DNA from: Thecamonas trahens ATCC 50062
Taxonomy: Eukaryota > Apusozoa > Apusomonadida > Apusomonadidae
DNA: 46,833 nucleotides
Direction of reading: 5' to 3'
Assembly: GCF_000142905.1 (NCBI RefSeq)
Contig: NW_013657661.1
Location: forward strand, 330,665-377,497
In this document: positions 26,772 through 34,949 of the stretch, piece after piece
Layout of the letters: the number at the start of each line of letters is the position of its first letter
How positions within the stretch are numbered: position 1 is the first letter of the stretch
Notes under the pieces: generated by a model
What the model was told of the DNA's origin: nothing
Database searches by the model: none
What the model saw: the letters and a program-made list of their open reading frames with translations, nothing else
Position numbers and translations under genes: made by a program

Positions 26772-28287
26772 TTACTCGTCGCCGTCCTTCTCCTTCTCGT
26801 CGCCGTCCGAGCCCTGCATGTCCGAGGTCCAGAGGGTGAGGTTGTCGCGGAGCAGCTGCATGATGAGCGTCGAGTCCTTGTACGACTCCTCCGAGAGGGT
26901 GTCGAGCTCGGCGATGGCGTCGTCAAAGGCCTGCTTGGCGAGATGGCACGCGCGGTCGGGCGAGTTGAGGATCTCGTAGTAGAACTGAAGACGAGCAAGC
27001 AGTGGAAAGAAGGGTGAGTGTGTGAAGAAGGGCAAAAAAAGGAGTTGGGGGGGGGGGGGGGGGGGGGGTCAGCGGCAGGAACGCGTGCGTGGGGACGAGG
27101 GGGGAGGGGGGGCAGGCAGGGCGAGAGTGAACGTACGACCGAGAAGTTGAGGGCGAGGCCAAGGCGGATCGGGTGGGTGGGCGGGAGCTCGGTGAGGGCA
27201 ATGTCCGAGGCGGCCTTGTAGGCAATGAGCGAGTTCTCGGCGGCAGCCTTGCGGCCCGAGCCGGTGGCAAACTCGGCGAGGTAGCTGTGAAAAGCGAAAA
27301 AATTAGGTGAGTACAGGTCGCGAGCCGGGGCAATATGCGGGGGGTACAGAAGGGCAGGGGGGGGGGGGGAGTGGGGGTGAGCAGGGGGGAGAGCGTAGGC
27401 AGGGTAGCGTACCGGTGGTAGTCGCCCTTCATCTTGTAGTAGAAGACGCGCGACTCGCCGGTGGTCGACGACGGGATGAGGTGGTGGTCGAGGATGTCGA
27501 GAATGTCGGCGCAGATCTTCTGCAGCTCGGCCTCGACGCGGGCACGGTAGGCGCGGATGCGCTCGACGTGCTCCTCGTTGCCCTTGGACTCCTCCTTCTG
27601 CTCGATGGAGGAGATGATGCGCCACGAGGCGCGGCGGGCACCGATGACGTTCTTGTAGGCGACCGAAAGGAGGTTGCGCTCCTCGACGGTGAGCTCGACG
27701 TCAAGCTTGGCAACAAGACCCATCGACTCGACCATCTCGTCGTACTGTGGGCGGGAGGATGTGAGGAGGGGTTCATACACTACTCACAAGGAAAGGGGAA
27801 GATGGGGGGGATGGGGGGGAAGGAGGGGGAGCGGAAGGGGGGCAGCAGCAGCACTGCTACCGTCGGCATGCCAGCGCTGCAACGGTTCGCAGCTTTGGCC
27901 GCAAAAAACGGCATTCAAAGGAACGGGAACGTACGCGCTCACTCTGCTCGGCGAGCTTGGCCTGCGGGTGGGAGGAGGGAGGAGAGCGAGAGAATCACGG
28001 AAAGAGGATGGTGAGTGCATACAGTTCGGGGAGGAGGGGCAGGCGGGGTTGGGGGGCATGGAAGCGGGTTAGGCGGCTGTATGGGTGGTGGGGGAACGTT
28101 TGCGACGGCGCCAAAAAAAGGTCCCCCAGACGCTGGGCATCGCCACTGGCCCGCATGACGGCGGTGGGTGCGGGACTTGGGTGCAGGGCGTAGCATAGGG
28201 AGCGGAGCGGTACAAGCAGACAGGGAGAGGGGGAAAGTACTCGGCATGACGACATACCATGTAAACGTTAGCGGCACGGTCGGACAT
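26772..28287 (-). CDS. 14-3-3 protein (five exons, including a 27-nt exon)
   Basis: Exons, in order: 28258-28287, 27935-27961, 27413-27744, 27137-27284 and 26772-26984. They total 750 nt and encode 249 residues, the normal length. Splicing gives [10 protein letters not shown] + AKLAEQSER + [13 protein letters not shown], a canonical 14-3-3 N-terminus. The family motifs [56 protein letters not shown] and [16 protein letters not shown] are all intact, including the Lys, Arg, Arg and Tyr that bind phosphoserine ligands. Donors are GTATGT, GTACGT, GTACGC and GTACGT, and all acceptors are CAG. Introns are 296, 190, 128 and 152 nt. The protein is a dimeric phospho-dependent adaptor in the cytosol and nucleus. 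The C-terminal tail is acidic ([12 protein letters not shown]). Confidence 0.96.
26985..27136 (-). other. 14-3-3 intron 4 with long homopolymer
   Basis: This 152-nt intron contains a run of about 22 G on the plus strand (27047-27068), read as poly-C on the sense strand, plus shorter G tracts around 27100. It is the best example here of homopolymers inside a highly expressed gene. Confidence 0.9.
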
Positions 28288-28629
28288 CTTCGGCGTAGAG
28301 TTGAAGAGGATAGTGTGGCGTTCCCGCTTGCGTCGACGCCAGCCGCAACTAAGCGACCACTTGCTGGCAGCACGATTCGTTCGTTTCGATTCGTTCGTTC
28401 GTTTCGTTCGTTCGTTCGTTTTGTTTGATTCGTACGTTTGTTTCATTCCTTCCCGACGGTTCCGAGTGCTTTGTCCTGCTGGTTGGGCGAGTCATTTGTT
28501 CGGTTGCGGAACAAGGCGGAGGGCGTGGTTTTGATGCGAGGCAGTAAAAGGCTTGCGCGTGTGGGGAGAGTAGGTGGTTTGTTGGCTGCAGAGAGCAGGG
28601 GATGACAATGACGATGACGGGTGGAGCGG
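28288..28629 (-). promoter_or_regulatory. Gap between HDAC stop and 14-3-3 start with TTCG repeats
   Basis: These 342 bp lie between two genes on the same strand, so they hold the HDAC 3' end and the 14-3-3 promoter. A TTCG/TTCGT tetranucleotide array occupies about 28376-28432. No further gene is supported. Confidence 0.45.
28376..28432 (+). repeat. Imperfect (TTCG)n array
   Basis: Repeated cgttcgttcgttt-type units with a few interruptions. The same tetranucleotide recurs at the end of the LIM-gene intron around 34367-34405. Confidence 0.85.
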
Positions 28630-30104
28630 CTAGGACGAGGCGGCAGGGACGTTGGTGGGCGGGCACTCGGGCTGGAGCTCGTTCTGGAGGACGCCTTGGG
28701 CAGCTGCAGCGGGATCGTCGCGATGCTTGGCGCGGCCGCCATCGCCAAAGACAGCGTCGTCGTAGAACTCGGAGGGATGAGTGCGGATCTTGTCGTAAGT
28801 GGCCTGGGAGATGCGGATGTCGGGGTCCTCTGCGTCCTCGTCGAGCTCGCCGAGGTAGGTCTCCGGCGGGACGTCGAGCATCTGGGCGGACGGGGCTGGC
28901 TCGACCTGGTGGAGAACCTGGAGGAGGTAGGCGGTAGACTTTTCGAGCTCCTCGCGCGAGTTGAGGTTGGGCATGTTCGACGGGTCGATGTGGAGGCGGA
29001 AGTCAGGGCCGTAGTACTCGAAAAAGTCGTTGAACGGCAGCTCGTCGTCGATGGGCTCGTCAAGGAGGACTGAGGTCTCGTAGGCCCAGCAGCGGGCGAC
29101 GTTGCGGATGGTGTAGCCGCCTCCGCCGAGGACAAGGAGCGGGACGTTGAACGACTTCATGTAGCGGACGCACTCGGCGTGGCCGTCGATGGTGAGGTTG
29201 AAGCACCCGAGGCGGTCGCCGGCAAGCGAGTCTGCGCCGAGCTGGAGGACGACGGCGCCGGGCTGGAAGCGCTCCATGACGGCGGCCATGATGGGCTTGA
29301 AGATCATCTCGTACGAGGCGTCGTCCATGCCGTCCTTGAGCGGAAAGTTGAGCGCGTAGTTGCGACCCTCCTGCGCGCCGATGTCGCGGAGGTCGCCGGT
29401 GCCCGGAAAGTACTCGCCGAACTTGTGGAAGGAGACGGTCATGACCCGGTCGGTGGTGTAAAAGGCCTCCTCGACGCCGTCGCCGTGGTGGATGTCGCAG
29501 TCGATGTACACGACACGCTCGTGAACCTTGAGCAGCTCCAGAATGCCAAGTACAATATCATTGACGTAGCAGAAGCCTGCAGCCTCGGACTTTTTGGCGT
29601 GGTGCAGACCGCCGGCCCAGTTGATGGCAATGTCGGCCTGCCCGTGGTTGAGCTTCATGGCGCCGGCGATGGAGCCACCGGCCGCAAGCTGGCAGAGCTC
29701 GTAGAGGCCGTCAAAAACCGGACAGTCCTCACCGACGTTGAACCGGTGCAGCTGCCGCGAGTACTCGAACATGTTCTCGGGCGTGATGAGGCGGAGAAAG
29801 TTGAGGTAGTCGTCCGAGTGGAAGCGCGACATCTCGTCGTCGGTGGCGTAGTGCGGGCGATAGATCTCCATCTTGCGGTAGAGCCCGTAGTTGAGGATGA
29901 GGTTGTGGGTCATGCCCGACCGGATCGGCTTCATCGGGTGACCAGCAGCCAGATGGAAGGTCGGGATGGCGCCTGTGTGGGGAGAGGTTAGTTTTATGGA
30001 ACACACTCGAGTGAGAGAGAGGACGGGGGGGGGGGCAGGGGGGGAGAGGAGGGAAGGGGGGACGTACTGTCATAGAAGTATGCGACACGACGGGAGTTTG
30101 ACAT
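28630..30104 (-). CDS. Class I (Rpd3-type) histone deacetylase, two exons
   Basis: Exon 1 (30068-30104) encodes [12 protein letters not shown] plus one base. Exon 2 is 28630-29972. The 95-nt intron starts GTACGT and ends CACAG, giving 459 residues. The catalytic core is intact: [23 protein letters not shown] (paired His), [13 protein letters not shown] (zinc-binding Asp and His), [14 protein letters not shown] (third zinc Asp) and [14 protein letters not shown] (catalytic Tyr). The enzyme removes acetyl groups from histone lysines in nuclear co-repressor complexes. Against animal and plant class I enzymes, the first active-site loop is altered ([15 protein letters not shown], about one residue longer), the residue after HPMKP is Ile rather than His, and LQCGADS is LQLGADS. 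The C-terminal tail is short and acidic, then Pro/Ala-rich. Confidence 0.95.
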
Positions 30105-30733
30105 GGTGTATGTATGTGGTGTATGGGCGAGTGGTTTGTGGTGGTGGTGGCGTGTATGTGTTTGGTGTGTGTGTGTGTGGGGCGGGGGCGTGGGTTGTGA
30201 GAGAGAGTGTGTGTGTGGGCTGGTGTGGCGTGGAGTGGTGTGTGGGATCGACGACAGTCAACAGGGGCAATGGTCATTGGTAAAGTCGCTCAAGGACATC
30301 GTCAGCCAATAGGAATGGATGGGAGGAGGGGGGAGGGGGAGGGGATGGGAGGGATGTCGGTGGAGGTGGAGGTGGTGGAGGGAGGGGGGCGGGCTATGTG
30401 AGTATGTGTGTATGCGTGTGTATGTGTGGGAGTGTGGGAGGGGCCGGGGTGTGGGGCGGCGGGTGGGGGGAGGAGCCATCGCTGAACGGTTGGTTGGCTT
30501 GACTGACAGAGGGGAAGGGAGGGAGGGAGGGAGAGGGACACGTGACTGAAGAGCACAGGCAGATAGAGTGCAACACAGGATCGGGGACGGTAGGTTGGGA
30601 GAGGGACGAAGGGATGGTGCGTGTGTGTGTGCGTGTGCGTGTGCGTGTGTGGTTGTGGTTGTGGTTGTGGTGGGTGAGTGCGTGTGTCGGCTGGTGGCAA
30701 TGCGTAGAATCCTTACGTGTCGGGGCGGCAGAG
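30105..30733. promoter_or_regulatory. Divergent intergenic region between HDAC and SANT/Myb genes
   Basis: These 629 bp are shared by two divergent genes encoding nuclear proteins. They contain GT-rich stretches around 30160-30240, G/A-rich runs around 30316-30400 and 30505-30540, and GTGTGC repeats around 30618-30670. Open frames across this region are low-complexity translations and are not supported as genes. Confidence 0.45.
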
Positions 30734-31702
30734 ATGGACTACGAGGCAAAGCGGCTGGAGAACATCCGACGGAATCAGGAGATGCTCAAGTCGCTAGAGT
30801 TGGATGCGTCGATGACGGCGCTAATGGCAAACGCGATGAGGCCGGTGGCAGCCAGCCTCGCCGAGGAGCATGGGGTGGCAGCCGAGGTAGCGGCAGCGCC
30901 GGTGGTGGTGGGCAAGAAGCGGCGGCGGGCACCGGCGCCGGATGCCAAGGCGCGGCAGAAGAAGGCGCGGGAGGCGGCGGCGCCGGTGAGGCAGTCGCGG
31001 CGGATCCGATCGCAGGTCGAGGCTGGGCGCGGGGTGACGTCGTACGCCGAGGAGGCGCTCGAGGGCGAGGCGAGGCCGGTGGCGAAGCGGAGCAAGGCGT
31101 TGGACACTGTGTCGGCATCGGGCAAGTCGGAGGAGTTTGACGATGTCGAGTTTGTGACGATGGAAGAGTACTTTACAGCGCGCGGCATCGAGCCCAAGGT
31201 TCGAGTTGTGGGCAAGTACGAGGGATGGGTGAACCCGGACATTGCGGCCGAGCACGGCATTCCCGACTCGGCCAGTGATGCGTGGCGGCAGGGCGGCGGC
31301 GGGCAGTTTTCGTTTGCCAACCCGATGGGCATCGGGTCGAAGAACAAAGTCAAGGGCGCCAAGCCGCGCGGGTGGTCGTCGGCCAAGTTCTGGTCGTCCA
31401 AGCTCCTCTGCAAGAACCCGAACGCTTACTTTTACCGCCACGTCGCGCCGGGCTGCGAGCGCGCGCTCGGCGAGTGGACTCGCGCCGAGCACGAGCTCTT
31501 CATCAAGGTCGCCGCCGAGCACGGCGCCGGCAACAAGTGGGGCCTCTTTGCCTCGTACATCCCCAACCGTGTCGGCTACCAGTGCTCGGCCTACTACCGG
31601 CACGTCATGCTCAAAGAGGGCATCATCTGGGATCCGAACTGGCTGATGGCGCCTAACGGAGTCCCGCACTACTTTGGCCCGCGGGTCCGGCGGCGGTCGT
31701 AG
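30734..31702 (+). CDS. SANT/Myb-domain nuclear protein
   Basis: 322 residues from the ATG at 30734 (MDYEAKRLENIRRN). The upstream open frame is GT-repeat translation. The N-terminal Y-E-x-x-R-L-x-N-I-x-x-N-x-x-x-L-x-x-L motif and the later RQSRRIRSQ resemble a short module in several nuclear proteins such as WDR76-like proteins (recalled, not searched). Basic stretches (KKRRRAPAPDAKARQKK) suggest nuclear import. The C-terminal third contains YFYRHVAPGCERALGEWTRA followed by EHELFIKVAAEHGAGNKWG and SYIPNRVGYQCSAYYRHV, a SANT/Myb repeat with the usual spaced aromatic residues (W, W, Y). It is probably a chromatin- or DNA-binding factor. An AATAAA lies 13 nt after the stop. Confidence 0.8.
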   Translation: MDYEAKRLENIRRNQEMLKSLELDASMTALMANAMRPVAASLAEEHGVAAEVAAAPVVVGKKRRRAPAPDAKARQKKAREAAAPVRQSRRIRSQVEAGRGVTSYAEEALEGEARPVAKRSKALDTVSASGKSEEFDDVEFVTMEEYFTARGIEPKVRVVGKYEGWVNPDIAAEHGIPDSASDAWRQGGGGQFSFANPMGIGSKNKVKGAKPRGWSSAKFWSSKLLCKNPNAYFYRHVAPGCERALGEWTRAEHELFIKVAAEHGAGNKWGLFASYIPNRVGYQCSAYYRHVMLKEGIIWDPNWLMAPNGVPHYFGPRVRRRS

Positions 31703-31715
31703 ATGCGAGATGCAG

Positions 31716-31721
31716 AATAAA
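31716..31721 (+). terminator. Polyadenylation signal AATAAA
   Basis: A perfect AATAAA begins 14 nt after the last base of the SANT/Myb stop codon (31702) and is followed by an A-rich stretch. This is close for a cleavage signal and suits the very short intergenic distances of the window. Confidence 0.55.
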
Positions 31722-31929
31722 AAATGTGGGACAGAGGTATGGGGGGGGGGGGGAGGGGGAGGGGGGAGGGGTTGCCAGCCAAGCTTCGCCGAGTCTGGCT
31801 CGTTGGCCAGCCAGTGAGCGGCAGCGAGTGCGAATGACTCGGCGAGTCGGCGAGTCAGCGAGTCAGCGAGTCGGGCAAGTGGGTGTGTTTGGTGGAGGCC
31901 GGCAGACGCAACTCGGCACCGACTTGGCC

Positions 31930-33447
31930 ATGGCTACGACGCCCGAGGCAAGCAGCGTGAGCGAATACACGGTGGTGATTATGGCCGGGGGCAAGGCTCG
32001 CGAGTTGCACCCGCTGACGGAAGACACGGCACTGTGCATGCTCCCTGTGGCCAACCGCCCGCTCCTCTCGTACCAGCTGGAGATGCTCGCGAGGTGCGGG
32101 ACGAAGCACGCCATGGTGGTGGCGTCCAAGTCGTCGGCCAAGTCCATTATGCAGTGCCTCGAGTCGTACCCTGTCCGCGGCCTGGTGGCCTCTGTCGAGG
32201 CGACCGACGACGACGCAGGCTCGGCAGACGCGCTCCGCTCGGTCGCCGACCGCATTAAGACCGACTTTGTGGTTGTCTCGGGCGACATCATCTCAGACGT
32301 CATGCTCCAGCACGTCGCCGACGTCCACCGCATGAAGGACGCCACCCTCACCATGCTCCTTGCCGCGCCGCGGTCCAAGAGGCGGCCCGGCAAGGGCGGC
32401 AAGGCCGCCGCCGCCGCCAAGGCCGCCGCCGCCGCCGCCGCCAAGGCCGCCGCAGAGGTTCCGCTCGAGGACCGCGACGTTGTCGCCCTCAACGAGGACG
32501 ACTCCCGCATCGTCATGATGGCGTCGGGGGCAGACTTTGACGCCAAGGGCAAGGCTTCGATGCGCAAGTCGCTGCTCCGCCGCTACCCGCGCCTCGCCGT
32601 CTGCTCCTCGCTCATGGACACACACGTGTACTTCTTCGCCCACTGGGTCCTCGACCTGCTCGCCGAGAAGACCTCGTTCAAGTCGATCAAGGCCCACCTC
32701 GTGCCGTTCCTCATCAACAAGCAGTTCCGCCGCAAGACGCTCTCGTCGCTGGCCCATCTTGCCGCTCCGGACCTCGCCCTCATGGGCATCGAGCCGGTGG
32801 CGCTCGGCCTCGGCGGCGGCGCCGACGACTCGCTCGCTCTCCCGCAGCAGCACTTTCTCTCTCGCTCGACTGGCGGCGAGAGCGAGACGCCCAAGGCTGG
32901 TGGCGACTCGCTCTCGGCCCGCGCTCTCTCATCAGGCCAGATCTCGCCTGCAGAGGTCGCCGCAGACCTCGTCCGCTGCCACTACGTCCTCGCCACCGAC
33001 GTCTACGCCCTCCGCATCAACTCGATCGAGTCGTACAAGGCTGCCAACCGCGACGTGCCCGCAAAGAACCAGGTTTGCGACCTGCGCCCGCTCATTCCGC
33101 CCTCCTCGCGGTATCAGTTTATCGCAGACTCGGTCGAACTGACCAACATCAACGCCGTCGGATCCGAGTCGTGCGTCGGCGACTCGACAACGCTCGGCGA
33201 CGGCGCCACCGTCAAGAAATCCAACATCGGTGCACATTGTACCATCGGCGCCAACGTCAAGATTGTCAACTCGGTCGTCATGGACCACGTCTCCATCGCT
33301 GACGACGCCGTCATCGCAAACTCGGTCGTCTGCGAGTCCGCCACCATCGGCGCCGGCGCGCGCCTTGAGAACTACACCGTCGCTGGCGGCGCCACCATCG
33401 AGCCGGCCGCTGACCACGACGGCAACTCGTTTGTCCCGCCGTCATAA
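31930..33447 (+). CDS. Translation initiation factor eIF2B, gamma subunit
   Basis: 505 residues from the ATG at 31930; the upstream open frame is repetitive leader sequence. The N-terminal nucleotidyltransferase-like domain begins with VVIMAGGKARELHPLTED and continues MLPVANRPLLSYQLEML, the degenerate sugar-nucleotide pyrophosphorylase fold of eIF2B-gamma and -epsilon. SGDIISDVMLQHVADVH follows. An insert of Lys and Ala (KGGKAAAAAKAAAA, about residues 154-176) interrupts the domain. The C-terminal left-handed beta-helix has hexapeptide repeats (IGANVKIVNSVVMDHVSI, ANSVVCESATIGAGARLENY). No C-terminal HEAT domain is present, which favours gamma over epsilon. With the epsilon subunit it forms the catalytic part of the GDP/GTP exchange factor for eIF2, whose alpha subunit is also encoded in this window. 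Its end lies 27 bp from the convergent LIM gene. Confidence 0.9.
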   Translation: MATTPEASSVSEYTVVIMAGGKARELHPLTEDTALCMLPVANRPLLSYQLEMLARCGTKHAMVVASKSSAKSIMQCLESYPVRGLVASVEATDDDAGSADALRSVADRIKTDFVVVSGDIISDVMLQHVADVHRMKDATLTMLLAAPRSKRRPGKGGKAAAAAKAAAAAAAKAAAEVPLEDRDVVALNEDDSRIVMMASGADFDAKGKASMRKSLLRRYPRLAVCSSLMDTHVYFFAHWVLDLLAEKTSFKSIKAHLVPFLINKQFRRKTLSSLAHLAAPDLALMGIEPVALGLGGGADDSLALPQQHFLSRSTGGESETPKAGGDSLSARALSSGQISPAEVAADLVRCHYVLATDVYALRINSIESYKAANRDVPAKNQVCDLRPLIPPSSRYQFIADSVELTNINAVGSESCVGDSTTLGDGATVKKSNIGAHCTIGANVKIVNSVVMDHVSIADDAVIANSVVCESATIGAGARLENYTVAGGATIEPAADHDGNSFVPPS

Positions 33448-33474
33448 CACGAGAGAAGGAGTTCAATGGATTGG

Positions 33475-34770
33475 TTACTCGTCAGCCTCGACCTCGGGCT
33501 CGGCCTCAGCCTCAGCCTCAGCCTCGGGCTCGGCCTCGGGCTCGGCCTCAGCCTCGGGCTCGGCAGCATCAGCAGCATCGGCCTCATCCGCGGGCTCGGC
33601 CTCAACCGCGGGCTCGGCAGCAGGCTCGGGCTCGGCAGCAGGCTCGGGCTCGGCAGCAGGCTCGGGCTCGGCAGCAGGCTCGGGCTCGGCAGCAGGCTCG
33701 GGCTCGGCAGCAGCAGCCGGGGTCGAAGTGGTAGTGGTGGTGGTAGCAGTGTCGGCCGACGCCGACGCCGCACCTGCATTAGCTCCACCGGCCTTCTTGG
33801 CACGCCACTCCTCTTCGGGCGTGGCCTTACCGAAACCTTTGGAGTAGTCGCCCTTGGAAAGGAACTGCTTCTTGAAGCACGGCTTGGAAAAGAAGGTGCC
33901 ATCCATCGAGGCGTACGTCGACGGCGAGAGCTTCTTCTTGCATCCGCACGAGCAGATAAAGCAGGTCTTGTGGAGCCTGTGGCAAGAGGGAGGGGAGTGA
34001 GTGAATTGCGATTCGATCGATGGTTGCCATGATTACAATCGTCGCCATCGTCCGCTCGCACTGTTCGATACGTTCGTTGCAAATCGATCGATGGTTGCCA
34101 TGATTACAATCGTCGCCATTGTCCGCTCGCACTGTTCGATACGTTCGTTGCAAATCGATCGATGGTTGCCATGATTACAATCGTCGCCATCGTCCGCTCG
34201 CACTGTTCGATACGTTCGTTGCAAATCGATCGATGGTTGCCATGATTACAATCGTCGCCATTGTCCGCTCGCACTGTTCGATACGTTCGTTGCAAATCGA
34301 TCGATGGTTGCCATGATTACAATCGTCGCCATTGTCCGCTCGCACTGTTCGATACGTTCGTTGCGTCCGTTTGTGCGTTCGTTACGTTCGTTCGTTCATT
34401 GCGTCTGTTCGCCATTGCAAAGAAATTGGTCACAACGCAAAGCGACGTGGCCGACAACAGGAGGGAAGTACAAACCAGTGGCGGAGTCAGGAAGGATATA
34501 GGAGGTGCATGAAACCCCATACTTGAACCTTGCCCAACGTCATACCCGTAGATGGCGTGTGGGCGACACATGAGCACGCGGCGTGTCGTAGCCCGAGCCG
34601 CCCTTTCGGGCGAAAGGCGGGTGAGCGCAGGCCGCATGCTCACGGGTGGAGGGAATAGAGGGGAGGGAAGGGAGAACGTACACAGCACCATCAACAGTGA
34701 GCGATTCCATGGGGTATGCAGACTTGGCGCACACCGTGCACTTGGGCGATCCACCAAACACGCGCGGCAT
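33475..34770 (-). CDS. Single-LIM protein with Glu/Pro/Ala repeat tail (two exons)
   Basis: Exon 1 is 34682-34770 and exon 2 is 33475-33976, encoding 196 residues. The intron starts GTACGT and ends CACAG. Splicing restores the exact C-x2-C-x17-H spacing of a LIM domain (CTVCAKSAYPMESL ... DGAVLHKTC). The domain continues FFSKPCFKKQF and ends with the family's KGDYSKGFGKATPEEEW, as in CRP-type and plant or Dictyostelium LIM proteins that bind actin. The second zinc site begins CFICSCGCKKKL, one residue longer than normal between its first two cysteines. The tail is an AEPEPA array followed by Ala/Glu-rich sequence. The likely role is as a cytoskeletal or nuclear adaptor. The gene converges with eIF2B-gamma. 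Confidence 0.9.
33600..33715 (-). repeat. 18-bp coding repeat (AEPEPA)
   Basis: About five to six nearly perfect 18-bp units, seen on the plus strand as 'gcagcaggctcgggctcg', encode Ala-Glu-Pro-Glu-Pro-Ala in the LIM protein tail. More degenerate Glu/Ala units continue to the stop codon. Confidence 0.9.
33977..34681 (-). other. LIM-gene intron, 705 nt, carrying a minisatellite
   Basis: The longest intron found in the window. It is bounded by GTACGT and CCACAG on the minus strand. The half nearest the acceptor holds five 71-bp tandem repeats and an adjoining TTCG-rich stretch. The remainder (about 34410-34680) is unique sequence with no supported coding. Confidence 0.85.
34010..34366. repeat. 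71-bp minisatellite, five tandem copies
   Basis: The marker tggttgccatgattacaatc begins at 34021, 34092, 34163, 34234 and 34305, an exact 71-bp period. Copies differ by little more than one base (cgccatc or cgccatt, in the order C, T, C, T, T), so the array probably grew partly by duplication of a 142-bp dimer. Each copy has a short atcgatcgat palindrome at its junction. Confidence 0.95.
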
Positions 34771-34949
34771 GATTGACTGAGAGTGAGGGTCAGGTATGCC
34801 TCGTTCTGGTCACGCTCGCCAAACTGGAGCTCTCGCAGATGTCACGCCAACAGCTCGCGCCACTGCACTGCGAAGTCATGCCAAGCTGTTCCATGCTCAA
34901 GATGTACTATCTAGGGCCAAGTTATTATTAAGGGTCAATGCGTGACTAG

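Noticed and set aside
34010-34366. 71-bp repeats considered as a CRISPR array or as coding repeats
   Set aside because: There are no unique spacers between copies, and the array lies within a well-defined intron. The open frames through it exist only because 71 bp cycles all frames without stops.
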